From Patellaria atrata CBS 101060 (Eukaryota; Ascomycota; Dothideomycetes; Patellariales; Patellariaceae): a stretch of 64,000 nucleotides of DNA. The notes under the pieces were generated by a model, which was given only the letters and a program-made list of their open reading frames with translations, was not told the origin of the DNA and ran no database searches. Positions 1-12,676 of the stretch are shown here, piece by piece. The DNA lies in contig MU006095.1 of NCBI GenBank assembly GCA_010093705.1, positions 376,315 through 440,314 of the forward strand, read 5' to 3'. How positions within the stretch are numbered: the stretch's first letter is position 1; each line of letters begins with the position of its first letter. Both the position numbers and the translations under genes were made by a program.

Positions 1-475
1 CTGCCCACGTGGGTGTTTCTTGCGCACGGGGTTGAGGATAATCCAAAGTGTCGCCATAGTAGGCTACTTGGAACAACTATAGGTAGTCTATAGAGTAGGA
101 ACATAAAAAATTCAAGACGTAAAATACGTATATAACGTACTCGGAAACCGGAACAAGTCTCGTGCGGTTAGGAACACGTGCTTGCGTAATTGCAGTAATT
201 CCAACAGTTGATTGGTGAATGCATAGCTAATTGGATCGTCACCATTTTACCAAATTCTCGGCTCGTCAAATATTCGGATAATGTAAACATCAGGGGCCGC
301 CTGCCTCATCCCGTCACAATTTCCTAATTTGCATACTTTATACATTTTCTGAAGAAGCGGCACTTTTTCAGGTAATTCACCGCGGTATATATTATTACTT
401 TTTGGGGGATAAGGACGGTCTTTACGGATTTGCGATTTCGCGCCTCACCCTGAACATCAACAATAACGCGCAAAC
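1..475. other. Upstream region of ERG4
   Basis: No gene is seen here. The last 100 bases hold a TATA-like stretch and should contain the ERG4 promoter. The window edge cuts whatever lies further upstream. Confidence 0.5.
386..394 (+). promoter_or_regulatory. TATA-like element of ERG4
   Basis: TATATATTA lies about 90 bases before the ERG4 start codon, a normal distance for an ascomycete core promoter. This is a sequence match only. Confidence 0.35.
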
Positions 476-2435
476 ATGTCTGTGAGGGTCACGCGCTCAC
501 AGACGGGCAAGACGCCTAGGTAAGTCCATTGAGTCGCAATTGATATAGTGGCACATAGGATGAGGACTGCGCAAGTCAAAGATGCTTTTTTATGGATAGA
601 TCACTGATTTGGAGGTGGTAGTAAACCTTCGCACCCTGGATTCGTCGAGACACCGGGATACAGGAAGCGCAGGACTAGACAATCGACATTCGAGGCCGAG
701 GAACTAGAAAGGGCCGTTTCTACACCTACAGAGGAGGACTCCGAAGATGATATAGTAAAAGAGATTCCAAATGGAAAGGCCAATGGCCATATCAACGGCA
801 AAACAAATGGCCAGGCGAATGGCCAGGCGATCAGCAAAACCTCAGAAGTCGAGCATACCAACCCTATCGTATCCGCAACACATCCCTCCTCCAAAGTCGA
901 ATCACACGAAGACTTCAACAAAGCCGACCACTTCGAATTTGGCGGCCCGTGGGGCGTTTCCGCGCTGATGATCGGCTTCCCAGCGCTGATGTACTACATG
1001 TGGATCGGAGCGACCTTCTACGACGGCAAGCCACCGCTTCCACAAGACGGACAGAGCTTCCAGGACTTCGCGAAGGAAATGGCGGATATCGTGTACGAGC
1101 ACGCGTACCCGCATAAGAAGGCGTGGGCCATATACTGGACTTTTTTCGTGTTCGAGATGTTCTGCTATATGTACATGCCTGGCATATACGTGCAGGGACG
1201 TCCGTTACCGAGTTTGGGTGGGAAGAAGTTGGATTATTATTGTAGCGCCATGTGGAGTCTTTATGTTACGATTGCGGTGGCTGCGACTCTGCACCTGACT
1301 GGACTCTTCCCGCTGTACACCATCATGGACGAGTTTGGCCCACTCATGTCTGTAGCGATCCTTACGGGGTTTCTCAACTCCTTCATTACTTATGTTCAGG
1401 CACTTGTTCGGGGCGCGCAGACTAGGATGACGGGAAGTCACGTCTACGACTTCTTCATGGGTGCGGAGCTCAATCCTCGCCTCTTTTATTGGCTCGACTT
1501 CAAGATGTTTTATGAGGTGCGGATTCCGTGGTTCATTCTGCTGCTTCTCTCTCTGGGCACAGCAGTGAGACAGTATGAGAATTACGGCTATGTCTCTGGG
1601 GAGGTAATCTTCTTGTGCATGGCGCATTTTCTATACGCGAACGCGTGTAGTAAGGCAGAACAGTTAATTGTGCCCACATGGTAAGCTCTCCAATTTTCTC
1701 CCTCCAGGCGTATTGTCCAAGCCTCAGTTCTAATCACTTAACAGGGACATGTACTACGAAAAACTCGGCTTCCTCCTGACCTTCTGGAACCTAGCCGGGG
1801 TGCCCCTATCCTACTGCCACTGCACCATCTACCTCGCCAACCACCACCCGGACGAGTACCGCTGGAACCGCGTCGCACTCACCGGTCTCTTCATCGCCTA
1901 CCTCTTCGTCTACTGGGTCTGGGATACCTGCAACAGCCAGAAAAACATCTTCAGAGGCAGGGAGAGAGGCACGTTCCAAGAACGATACAGTTTCCCACAG
2001 CTTCCATGGAAGGAGATCAAGAATCCCAAAAGCATCCCCACGAGCACGGGGGATAGTTTGTTGTGCGATGGGTGGTGTAAGTTTATTTCTCCTATCCCTT
2101 ACCCTTACACTTCCCATTTCCTATCTCCCCCACCCCCCTCAAACAAATCCTCGTATGCCTTCATCCTACCCCTAAGCTTAGACCCCTCCACTGACACCTC
2201 CGCAGACGGCAAAGCCCGCAAAATACACTACACCTGCGACCTCTTCTTCTCCCTCTCCTGGGCCGCCATCACCGGCTTCACGTCCCCCTTCCCCTGGTTC
2301 TACCCGCTCTTCTTCTCCGTCATGATCATCCATCGCGCCCGCAGGGATATCGCGAGATGCGAGGAACGGTATGGGGATGCGTGGAGGGAGTATACGAAAC
2401 GGGTCCCTTGGCTTTTTGTCCCGGGTGTGTTTTAA
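476..2435 (+). CDS. ERG4: Delta(24(24(1)))-sterol reductase
   Basis: Erg4 reduces the C-24(28) double bond with NADPH in the last step of ergosterol synthesis, in the endoplasmic reticulum membrane. Exons are 476-519, 622-1680, 1745-2076 and 2206-2435, giving 554 residues; all three junctions keep phase and rebuild family sequence (VPT-WDMYYEK across the second, DGW-YGKARK across the third). Residues 1-120 are polar and low in complexity. The multispan reductase core starts near residue 125 and ends with the family's typical C-terminus ([17 protein letters not shown]). The start is the ATG of the short first exon ([15 protein letters not shown]); no in-frame start fits better. The N-terminal tail carries a run of Asn-Gly repeats near residues 68-85, an oddity discussed in the findings. 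Family assignment is firm; the exact 5' intron is inferred from phase. Confidence 0.95.
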
Positions 2436-5400
2436 GGGGGATGGGGTTGGTGGTGGGACTGTAGGTGAGATGCGGAGGCGGGGTGGGGTGGTGTTTGCGC
2501 AGGAGCATACGTGGGCTTCTTTGTGCATTGGGGACTTGAGTTCCTACTTCCTACATTCGGACTTTTAGTAGTTTCTCCTTTTCTTGTAGATATTTTCAGT
2601 CGTATCGTACTGCTAATCCTTAATCTACTTGCCTTTCTCTCAACTCTCTCCACTCATGTTACTACTAGCACTGCCTCGGCCTTTTTTTACGGTACGCTGG
2701 AGCCTTTACGCGACCTATTAAACCAGATGGACGGATGGATAGGTAAGCTAAACTAAGCTGAGTTTGTTATCTAGGAAGTTCTATAAAAAGACCCATACAG
2801 TACGGGCCCGCTTTCGGGTTTATGATTTATCGCATCAAAAGCTGTATATCAACTAGCGCACAGATTGGGTTAGACAGCAGGAAACCTCCATCGTTCCATA
2901 TCATTTAGAAAGCAGGCACGATTCAGGTCCTTTGTGCCGTTTTGAAGTTTTCCATTCGGGGAGTCTGAGGTGTTCCAGGTGTCAGTGTACTTGTACCCCA
3001 CGGTGCTCCTCTACCATCGGATCATATACCGTTGAACGTTGATTGTACGACTTTAGATCGGCTGATAGTGGTGTCAGAGAGATTGCGGACCGGGTGTACG
3101 GTTTGTGGGAAGGGACGGGAAGGGATCGGGATGAGTTTCAATATCGAGAGTGTTCGCGGTTAGTAGGGTCGGGCAGGTTGTGCGGATAGGAGCGCATGGG
3201 TGTTTGCGCCTTTTAGGTAGAGCTACGGTAGAAGATGCTTCGAGGGGAGTGTACCGTATGAGGAGGCTGGTGGGAGGTGTGAGATATGTGGGGTCGCGGT
3301 ATCGAACACTAGGTAGGGAGGGGTATGATGGGAGATACGAGGATATACCCTTACATTTATATATATATATATATATATATTGGACGTTCGAGAAGCCTTG
3401 GGGAAATTATGGCTTGTTATTTAGGCGTTGATATGGAATTGTGACCGGAGAGGGGATAACTTGATCCTAAGGACAATTATCTAGTTGATATTCGAACAAC
3501 GATACTCCAAACACACGTCAAAAATGGCCGTGAGCAGCGGGGAAAGAATCTTGAGTAGTGGTTAGGTTAAGAGCAGGTATACGTTCACCTGTCGTTTATT
3601 CCGCGCGTACGGTATGCGCTACAGCTCTACTCTGTTTCTGAAGTGGCTGTACAGAGATTGTACGATCGGCCTGTAGCTGTATAGATTATCCAGCCGTATT
3701 GATCCGCTTACTGTACTTTGTACACCAACTTCTCATGGGGTCTCTGAGGGTACTGTATAGGAATTGTGAGCACGAAATAGGGAGCTTGTAAGTATATAAC
3801 TAACTTAATTTACGAGTAATACAATTCGCTACCGTTAGACTTGATGGTACGCAAAAATTGAATTAATACCAGGTACGGCCAGGTAGGAATGCAGAGAGAT
3901 CAATGAGACTATATGAAGACGGTTCGGAATATGTAATGTGACTTTGTTCAAGCGTTATTTGACTGATAAGAGGAAGAAAGTAGACTCAGAGAGGGAGTTT
4001 CATATTAATCTAGAATGAAGCTCAATAAAGTGCTATTAATAAGGAAAGAACCTCCAATCTTACTCCGTCAACCTTCCCTTTCCGTCCTCTGCTATCCCTC
4101 TGTCCAGAGAACTTCACCCAGGTTCTCGCGATAGAGAGATGTCAAAATAAGGTTCTAAGATAAGGTTCCACAAGCGTACTACCTTACATATCATATTTCA
4201 ACTTCGCGAGGGAAGCTATATTAGAAGAGAGAGAAAATACTCTGTCCTTCAGTTAGAGAGTTGTACGGTTTAGAACCTCGTCAATGTACAGCATATGATT
4301 TGGTTTCAACTCCTTCTTGTCTGGATCTTGTAATGCACAAACCCCATCATGCTCTGGACGTAAAGAAGAGGGATAAAGGCAAGATGGATGCGAAGGAATG
4401 CGAGAGAGCAGGTACCACCAAGGTACTATTCAAAGCATTTCTGGGTACGAAGGTTACAGAATCATGACAAATATGACATTTTGCTCGCTTTATGTCAAAT
4501 AACGAGAGGCGAATTCAACTAAGGAACTTTCGACCCTAAAAGGCGGAAATGTGGACTGAGGATTTCGTTCGAGTCTTCTAGAACTAGACTACGATGTAGA
4601 GACAAAGAAAACTGCTAGGGAAGCCGCTTACAAGCTAGCATTATCATTCGAGCCCATGAGATGACCTTACAAGAGATCAAGGGCACACCTCACGATTCTG
4701 TACATGTATTACAGACTCTGTTAAGACATGAGGCTGAGAAGCTATCTGCTATCCTCACTGCAAGACCCAAGTTGCACGTTGATCATTCTTCCGTCATCAA
4801 GTTCAGGTTCTCTTCAGCAGAACTAGACCTGGGTATGTAACCCGATACCAGTTCCCAAGGCAAATTTCCAACTTCAAGGGGGTATGGGATTTGAGATGTC
4901 GTGAGCTTCCGTCGTGATGTTGGAGAAAACGGAAAGAAGACGGCACAAACGGACGAGTGGGGTATTGGCAATGAAATGGTCTTCGATGTGGCGTTGCGGG
5001 GAAAGCTCTGAAGTTAAGGATTCCCGAGTCATGTTCGCTCTTTCCCGGTGTGGAGAAAGCTTGAAGACGATTACAATGTCATGTTCCTGTATAGTCCAAG
5101 TCTATTTGTACTTCCGGTCTAGAAGTCGAAGATATGCGGTTAGCTATGCATCGCAGAATGCAAGAAAAAGTCACGATGTTGGGCGAGAATAATCCAAAAA
5201 AGAGTTTGGAACTTGCAAAATGGGAGCTCCGTTAGGATGAAGCTGTTGCGGGGAGTAGAAGGCGGGAGAAGTTCTTTACCACGCGAACAACTTACGCCAT
5301 CAATCTTCACCTTAAGCTGACCGCCGTACCTGAAATAGGGAAGAATTAACGTACGCCATGCGTACACAAGGATTGAAGAGGGCCCAAATCCAAGGCTAAG

Positions 5401-5683
5401 ATCTGCCCAAATACGGGATCGCTGGGGTTTACTACTCGGCGCTGCAAGAATTCCTAAGAAACCGGCACCGCTGTATGCAAGCCACCTACGTTCCTGTCGG
5501 GTTACTGCTTCACAGCCTGGATGATCCATAGCCCTCTCACGATGCAGGCAAGCTCGGAGTTACCTGCTGTCGTACCGTTATAAGATAGGTCATCGCCCGC
5601 CGGCAAACGCTCCCTTGACAGTCGTCATCTACTTTTTGTCAGTCTACGGTGTTGCTTCGGTCTCGTAGACACTCTCTGACAAG
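2436..5683. other. 3.2 kb intergenic region, no gene recognised
   Basis: It holds the ERG4 3' end, a TA microsatellite and many short unrelated frames. An open frame of about 129 codons on the minus strand (5140-5529) shows no recognisable domain and starts just before the trehalase promoter. I see no transposon ends or RNA gene. Confidence 0.4.
3358..3380. repeat. (TA)n microsatellite
   Basis: About eleven uninterrupted TA units. Confidence 0.9.
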
Positions 5684-7769
5684 ATGGCAGTAATTGACAG
5701 CTGGTGGAAAGTGCTACTTTCAGTGCTACCTCCTGTAGCAGCCTTGTACGAGAACGGTTCGGTTATTGCACCTTGTGATTCTCCCATCTACTGCTATGGC
5801 GAGATCCTACATGCGATTGAGCTTGCCAGACCATTCTCAGATTCGAAAACCTTCGTTGATCTGTAAGTCCTAATCAATCCCATAAGAGAATAGGATAGCT
5901 ACTGATCATTACCCAAGTCCCACAATACGTCCTCTGGATGAAGTAATTGAAGCCTTTAACAATCTTTCTACCCCCATCACAAACAACACCGAACTCAATG
6001 ACTTCCTTACCACCTATTTTGGGCAGGCAGGTTCGGAACTTGAGCCTGTTCCCACAGAGGATCTAGAAACAGATCCCGATTTCCTTGATGGTGTCGCCAG
6101 TAACGATGTCGCGGACTTTATCAGCCAGGTCATTGATATTTGGCCTGACCTCACGAGACGATATGTAGGGGGTAGCAACTGTACCGGCTGTGTGGATTCC
6201 TTCCTCCCAGTGAACCGTACATTCGTTGTGGCCGGCGGTCGTTTCAGAGAACCTTACTATTGGGATTCGTTCTGGATTGTTGAAGGTCTCGTCCGAACCA
6301 AAGGATCTTTCACCGAAATCGCGAGGAATATTATTGAGAACTTCCTTGACTTTGTGGATGAGTTTGGATTTGTTCCAAACGGTGCCCGTCGATACTACTT
6401 AAACAGATCGCAGCCACCGCTCTTAACACAGATGGTTCGAGTATACGTAGAGTATACCCAGGACTACACAATTCTCGAGCATGCTTTACCCTTATTAGAG
6501 AAGGAGTATTCGTTCTGGACGACCAACCGTACTGTCACGATTGAGCGTGGAGGTCGTAGCTATTCCCTCAATCACTACTCCGTAACAAATACTCAACCGC
6601 GACCGGAATCTTACTACGAGGACTATGTCACTGCAAACAATGCCTCATACTACTCAAAAGAAGGCGAAGTCTACAATCAGACTCATGCACTCAATGATAC
6701 TGAGAAAGCTGCTCTTTATGCCAACCTAGCTAGCGGGGCGGAAAGTGGATGGGATTACTCTGCGCGGTGGCTAAAGACTCCACAAGATGCGGTTGAGGAC
6801 ATCTACTTCCCGTTGCGTTCGCTCAACACTAATCAAATCCTCCCCGTCGACCTCAACTCTATCTTGTACTACAACGAGGTCACTATCGCTCAGTTCCTCA
6901 AACGCGCTGGTAACTATACAGGTGCAAAAGCATGGCAAGATCGCGCCGCTCACCGTCAAGAGGCTATTGGTGCGCTCCTCTGGGATGCTGAGCATTACAG
7001 CTTCTTCGACTACAACCTCACCTCGCATTCGAGAAACGTCTTCGTCATCGCAGATGAGGATGCTACGGAGTCTGATACTTCCGGTGCCCCTGAAGGCGAA
7101 CAAGTCTGGCTCACACCAGCTCAATACTACCCCTTCTGGACCGGCGCCGCACCTGACGTTATCAAGAAAAATCCTTCCACCGTTCGTAGAGCCTATGCAC
7201 GAATTGCAGACAAGCTACAACAGAAGGGTGGCGCAATAGCTGCGACGAACCTTGTCACCGGACAGCAGTGGGATGAGCCCAATGTCTGGCCTCCATTGCA
7301 GTACATTATCATCCAAGGTCTTCTGAACACACCCCTATCATCCACCGTGGATGAGACCCAGTCGACCGAAGATGACTATATCTGGACTCAGGAGCTCGCG
7401 CTCAACCTCACTCAACGTTATCTCGACTCAGCCTTTTGCACCTGGCGCGTCACTGGCGGTTCGACCCCTAACTTACCGCCTCTTGAAGGTGTGCCTGAGG
7501 GTGCTAAGGGTACCATCTTCGAAAAGTACTCTGATAACTCGACGAACGCTGCCGGTGGAGGTGGTGAGTACGAGGTCGTCGAGGGATTCGGCTGGAGCAA
7601 TGGCGTTCTGATCTGGGCGGCGGATGTGTTTGGACAGCAGTTACAAACACCAGAGTGTGGAGATATCGAGGCGGCAGATGTTAACTCTGGCGATAGGAGG
7701 AGGAGGAGCGCTTTGAGACTAAATAGAAGGGATGCGACGTGGGTTAAGAAGTGGGATTTGAGGTCGTAG
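5684..7769 (+). CDS. Alpha,alpha-trehalase, glycoside hydrolase family 37, probably secreted
   Basis: The enzyme splits trehalose into two glucose molecules. Exons 5684-5862 and 5918-7769 give 676 residues; the 55-base intron joins in phase. The first 20 or so residues look like a signal peptide (WWKVLLSVLPPVAA), and many NxS/T sites suit a secreted or vacuolar protein. Both family signatures are visible: AGGRFREPYYWD (about 165-176) and QQWDEPNVWPPLQ (about 508-520). So are AESGWDYSARW (about 334-344, with the probable acid Asp), FEKYSD (about 593, probable base Glu) and a glycine-rich loop before EGFGWSNGV. The first signature has Ala where most members have Pro, and the second has NVW for NGW. 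The C-terminus adds a basic tail with RRRRS and LNRRD. The bacterial/animal-like architecture suggests the extracellular type rather than the cAMP-regulated neutral trehalase, as no regulatory N-terminal domain is present. Confidence 0.93.
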
Positions 7770-8583
7770 TTTGATGAGCACTACGATGGGGTATTTGTAT
7801 GATTATATGCGGGATACCATCTGTTTAGATGATACGGAACGACTATCATCAGTTTGAATAATTTTTTCTTGAACTTGGCAATCTAGACTGGGACGTGTAG
7901 TGATTGATATTGACATAAGGCTGAACTACAAATGTGGTTTTGTTACGAAATATGTTTGTTTAGGTGTTGTTAGATGGATGTACAGATGTACATTAGGTTG
8001 GATCGGGCAAATGTTTCGTGATGGGGGCCCGGCAGATTATGGGGTGTCACACGTACCGAGAATTACCCGCTCTAAAAGTTTGCTTTTTCACAAACTTCAC
8101 TTCAGCTTCCAAACCAAAAAAAAAAAATAAAAAAAAACAAAAAAAAAAACATTGTATGAAACATTAATCTTCAAGATTTTAAGCCGAGATTATAGATAAC
8201 TATATAGATTCCTTTCTTTACAAGCGGCAAAGCAAATAAGCCCTTTTAAGGAATGTTTTTATATGCCAAGACTCATGGGTTCAACATGAGCTCGTGCCCA
8301 CGCGGGGCACATTTCCATCTTGTTTAGTTGCAGAGAAAACGATCTTTTTCTAACTCCCGAAACCACAATCTATCAAACCCATGCATTTCGTCTCATCATG
8401 CCGACCATCTCACCGTATATATACCGTGGGGAGGACCCAATGCATATAGGGAAAATATGCTGCACAAGCATATCTTGCGAGCCGTTACACAGAAGAAGCT
8501 ATCTTAGGACTGTGTTTGTATGACATCTACCGTAGTCGATGCAGTCTGGATATAGGTAATGTACAATGGGAATACCGAACAAA
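7770..8583. other. Intergenic region between trehalase and monooxygenase
   Basis: It contains the trehalase 3' end and an A-rich tract. The 400 bases before the monooxygenase start show a TATATATACC-like stretch near 8416. No gene is seen. Confidence 0.4.
8116..8149. repeat. Interrupted poly(A) tract
   Basis: Thirty-four bases are A apart from one T and one C. No target-site duplication or element body is visible around it, so I treat it as low-complexity sequence. Confidence 0.85.
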
Positions 8584-10017
8584 ATGTCAAAAAATCTTAA
8601 GATTAGCATTATTGGCGCGGGTACGTATTCACCTTGAGCGACTAGGAAACACCTCTGACAGCAATAGGTATGGGAGGTTTAGCCTCTGCCCTTGCGTGTG
8701 CGAAGGCGGGCTTTGAAGACATCGAGATCTTCGAGGCAGCATCAGATCTGGGTTTCGTAGGCGCCGGTATTCAATTAGCGCCCAATATGGCGCGAATACT
8801 CGACAAATTGGGTGTGTGGGATCCGATTGCGGCCGACGCAGTCGTCTGTGAAGAGACGAGTATCAGACGTACGGAATATCCGACGCTTGCGCAAGAGGCA
8901 GACGACTGACTTTTCATCAGAGGGTTCGACAGACGATGAGTTAGGTCATGTCGATCTACATTATGTCAAGCCAACATACCAGTACGACCATATGGTCGGC
9001 CATCGTGCCACACTCGCCGGCGGACTCTATGATGGCTGCAAGCGGGAGAAAGCTATCAAATTTACTTTCGGGACGACCATCACTGATGTGCAGTTTTCCC
9101 CTCAACCGTCTTTCACCGCAACTCCTCGCAAGGGCGAACCATACACTGTAGAAACTGACGTTCTCCTCGCAGCTGACGGTATCAAGTCTATCGTTCGCGC
9201 CGCCATGCTTCGAGAACTCGGCGCTCAAGATGACGTCCAGGACACTGGTCAAGCAGCATACCGCATAATGCTCACACGAGAACAAATGAAAGATGATCCG
9301 TACATGCTCGCCCTTCTCGACGCCAACAAAGTAACTCGCTGGGTCGGTCCCAAGCGTCACATCATCGCGTACCCCATCTCTTCCAAGCAGATTTATAACA
9401 TTTCCACTGTCCAACCGGACGACAACTTCGCGGCTGCTCCATCAGCTACCTATACCACCAAAGGTTCTAAATCGGCCATGATGGAAGTGTTTGCCGATTT
9501 CGTTCCCAATGTCAAGAAGATGCTAGACATAGTCCCTGATGGCGAAGTCTGCGAGTGGAAACTCCGTGTCCATTCCCCTCTCCCTACCTGGATACGCGGT
9601 CAAGTCGCCTTGGTCGGCGACGCGTGTCATCCCACCCTCCCACATCTCGCACAAGGCGCCGCACAGGCCATCGAGGACGCCGCAGTCCTGGGTGTTGTAC
9701 TAGGCAAACTGATAATCCACAACCCCAACTCCACTCCCAACCCAGCAGAGATCAACCAGGCGCTCCGCGTCTACGAGAAGGTGCGTAAAGAGCGAGCGGA
9801 GACGCTCGTTGAGACGGCCGCAGCAGCTGGGAGGGCGATGCATTTGGGGGAAGGGAAGGAGAAGGAAGAGCGGGATAGGCAGTTTAAGGCGTTAAAGGAT
9901 GGAAAGGGACCTGTGCCGGACAAGTGGGCGGATGCGGACGTGCAGAGGATTATTTACGGGTTTGACGCTGTTGCAGAAGCGGATAAAGCATTTGAAGAGT
10001 TGGTGTCGAAGTTGTGA
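8584..10017 (+). CDS. FAD-dependent monooxygenase, salicylate hydroxylase-like
   Basis: This is a class A flavoprotein monooxygenase that uses NAD(P)H and oxygen to hydroxylate an aromatic or similar small molecule; the substrate cannot be told from sequence. Exons 8584-8620, 8668-8868 and 8921-10017 give 444 residues. The second intron is needed: without it the frame breaks at 8910, and with it EETSIRQGSTDDELGHVDL reads through. Visible motifs are the Rossmann GAGMGG (residues 11-16), the DG motif in LLAADGIKSIV (about 160) and the GD motif GDACHPTLPHLAQGA (about 313), all standard for the family. No targeting signal is evident. Neighbours are unrelated, so no pathway cluster supports a specific role. 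Confidence 0.9.
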
Positions 10018-11773
10018 TTAGGGATCGGATGAGGCATATAGAAAGAGGTAGATAGCCAGAGTATGGTTAGGATTATGAGGTCATTCATGTGGTAAGTAGG
10101 TCCCAACCTCACGAGGACATTGAAGGACTTCATCGTGAATAGAGTGTCACGGTACATAAATCCCCCGTGTCCATCCGTCCTAGTCACATGATCGCATATG
10201 CTACGCCGTCTTCAAAACCAACGTTATCCAACGATTCGATCAATTTATTTTCTCCTATACCCGGCTGGTATTACTCGATCAATACCCGTTGCCGTATATT
10301 CAGTAGTCTATCGCAAAACCCAATAATGTGGAACTATCAATCTCTTTTATAGACTTTACTTTTTCTTTTCTGGGAGCTCGTGCTGTCCATCACTGTTTCA
10401 GTTTAGTTGGTCAAATACTGCAGTCTAATCTATACGTACAGTTCTCTCATTCTGCGACCCCGTATCATCTCGTACGTAGGGCTTTGTTGTGCTGTCCCGC
10501 GAATTCATTGGTTCCTCCGATTTTGGCAGCTCCGTCAATTGTACGGAGGGTATTACGTCGTGGTATATAGGATGGTCGTTGAGTATAGGGCCTTGTTGAT
10601 ATGCCAGCTCTGTTTCGGGTTTCTCCATAATTGTAATACGTCTGGTAGTGAAGTACACCTATTCCGGGCACTTGCTTGGGGTTATCTGGGCGCCCTCTGG
10701 TTCATAAGTCTGTTCCGCTCATTCTGGCTATATTGAACGGTTTGGTTGTTTTGGAAAGCACATTCATCTTTTATATCGCATCAAGATCTATTCTGGAAGA
10801 TGGTCATATAATTATCTAGGGGGTGTCTAATGGAGTAAGTGCTCCGTCTCCGGTTTGGTCATAGCCGTGATACTGATGATAGGGAATATGCCTATTCCCT
10901 GCGCTTTCACCGGGTAACGGTTTCGTTCTATATAACATGTATACGCAGGATCTCTCATCGGTGGGGCCAAGTCTGAAGATTATTCGAGCAACAGCAGCGT
11001 GGTGACGCTGAAGTTAGTCGAACGTTGTGCGGCGTGTAAGTTAAGGAAGCGCAAATGGTATAGAGAAGCTCCACGTACAACTTACGATATCATAGACCCA
11101 GGGGAGCTATGGAGGCCACTGATTGGGCCTGGACGCGAGCATTCTGCTTCTATTGAGCGGTTCGTTTGATTTGGGCAGAGTGGACCGTACGTTTATTTTC
11201 CTATGGCGGATCGAGAGCCATCTTCAAGGAGAAGTACAACGATATAGGAACTGTCTGATGGCGTAAGTTTCCCGTGTAGGATATTAACCTAGTAAAAGTT
11301 CTGGCGTGGGATTTGGGGAATTGACTTTCTGCATAGTACACGTGCGATAGGATTGGATTGTCAGCTTTGTATTCGAATATCACCATTGTCACAGTTCCCA
11401 TCGACCATTTCCTTGTACGAACGATTTCGATTACGCGAAGGGATTCGACTGGATCGTTCTTGTAGTGTATGGAGGCTCTTTACGACGGTACAATTTCTCT
11501 GGTGATGCAGCTGCGGAAGATCCAGACACAATCCAGACACATTTGAACGAGAAACGTTAGTTCCGTTACTTATTTCATTCACCTGGTCTCGGCGTCACGC
11601 GTCCTTTGCGCCAAGATCATACAGCATATAAGGTATTCGCCTTCTGCAACTTGTTCTGAACTTATTCTTACTACTCAATTACCATATTTCTGCTCCATCA
11701 AATCTCAAGAAATCGCACCACGCTTGTCAACATCTGTGTTACCGCCTCAATAGTATCAACAGGCTTTCTAAAA
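10018..11773. other. 1.75 kb intergenic region
   Basis: No complete gene is seen. Around 11010-11065 a short frame resembles a decayed zinc-cluster motif (see findings). The rest is short disconnected frames. Confidence 0.35.
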
Positions 11774-12676
11774 ATGGGCCCGAAAAAAGTGAGTCCTACC
11801 TACTACTTAGTGTTGCGACATCTTCATTTCAGTAAGCTAATGAACATTAATCTATCACAGCACCTTCATGCAACTTCACGGATCAAGATGAAGACGCGTA
11901 GAAAGACCTACTATGAGAAGATCGAGGGGGAATTTCCGTTTTTGAAACTTCCGGCGGAAATCCGAGTGATGATCTATGAAGAAGCTATCGAGAGAAAAGA
12001 GAGACTCTATCAAACTGAGCGCTTGAGAGCGTACCTCGAAAGTTACCAATGTTCCCTAAAAACCGCCGCGAAGGAAACAACTCACTGCCCATCTCTATTA
12101 CTCATCAATCGACAAACTAGTACCGAGTTCATGAAGGTTTTCGCACGAGTTACCCCGTTCACGTTCCTAGTCCTCCCCGCTGCGCTCTCCTTTTACGATT
12201 CCGGTCCCGACTTCAGGAAATACCTTCCGTCGGATTCGCTCTTCCCATTCCTGAGGAACGTTACCTTCGATCTGCAAGAAGTCTGGCACCGCGTAAAAAT
12301 GGGTCGAATTAGAGCATGGAAGCAGTATTCCAGAGACGTCAAGTTCATGCTCGCTTCAATGTCGACGCTCGAGGTTCTCAAGCTTCAAATGGATCCGGGC
12401 TTCAAGGAAGAAGTGTTAGAACTCCTGTGGCACGACATCGCCGAAGAACGTCGAAACTGCCCTCGTCTCATGCAGATCGAATTCTTCTACCATCAGCGCA
12501 AATTCCAAATGCGAAAGGTGGAAACTGGAGTGGATACGTGGCTTCTGGACGTCTTCCATGGTCACTCGAGTGAAGATGATCACTTGGCTGACTATTGCCC
12601 TCTCAAGTTGATTTCACGCTGGTCTCGAATCGTCAGCGGCGCGGATTCGGCTTCCCTCTCTCTTCATGTAACATGA
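11774..12676 (+). CDS. 2EXR/F-box-like hypothetical protein
   Basis: The 300-codon frame begins with ATG at 11774. A candidate 72-base intron (11789-11860, GTGAGT to CACAG) has a length divisible by three and no stop, so both the spliced form (276 residues) and the unspliced form are readable; I favour splicing. After a basic stretch comes FPFLKLPAEIRVMIYEEA, the hallmark of the large fungal family with an F-box-like or 2EXR N-terminal motif, followed by LLLINRQTSTEF, which is also common there. The function of these proteins is generally unknown. The rest is charged and helical with no enzyme motif. Neighbours give no hint. Confidence 0.7.
   Translation: MGPKKVSPTYYLVLRHLHFSKLMNINLSQHLHATSRIKMKTRRKTYYEKIEGEFPFLKLPAEIRVMIYEEAIERKERLYQTERLRAYLESYQCSLKTAAKETTHCPSLLLINRQTSTEFMKVFARVTPFTFLVLPAALSFYDSGPDFRKYLPSDSLFPFLRNVTFDLQEVWHRVKMGRIRAWKQYSRDVKFMLASMSTLEVLKLQMDPGFKEEVLELLWHDIAEERRNCPRLMQIEFFYHQRKFQMRKVETGVDTWLLDVFHGHSSEDDHLADYCPLKLISRWSRIVSGADSASLSLHVT

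Noticed and set aside
601-1627. Long frames on the minus strand opposite ERG4
   Set aside because: They lie antisense to firmly identified Erg4 exons and show no domain.
5140-5529. 129-codon minus-strand frame before the trehalase
   Set aside because: No domain, no splice partner, and it overlaps the trehalase promoter region; likely chance.
8116-8149. Poly(A) tract as the tail of a retroposed element
   Set aside because: No element body, promoter boxes or flanking target-site duplication were found.
8870-8920. Apparent frameshift in the FAD monooxygenase
   Set aside because: A 52-base intron with GTACGG donor, CTGAC branch site and CAG acceptor restores the family sequence exactly.
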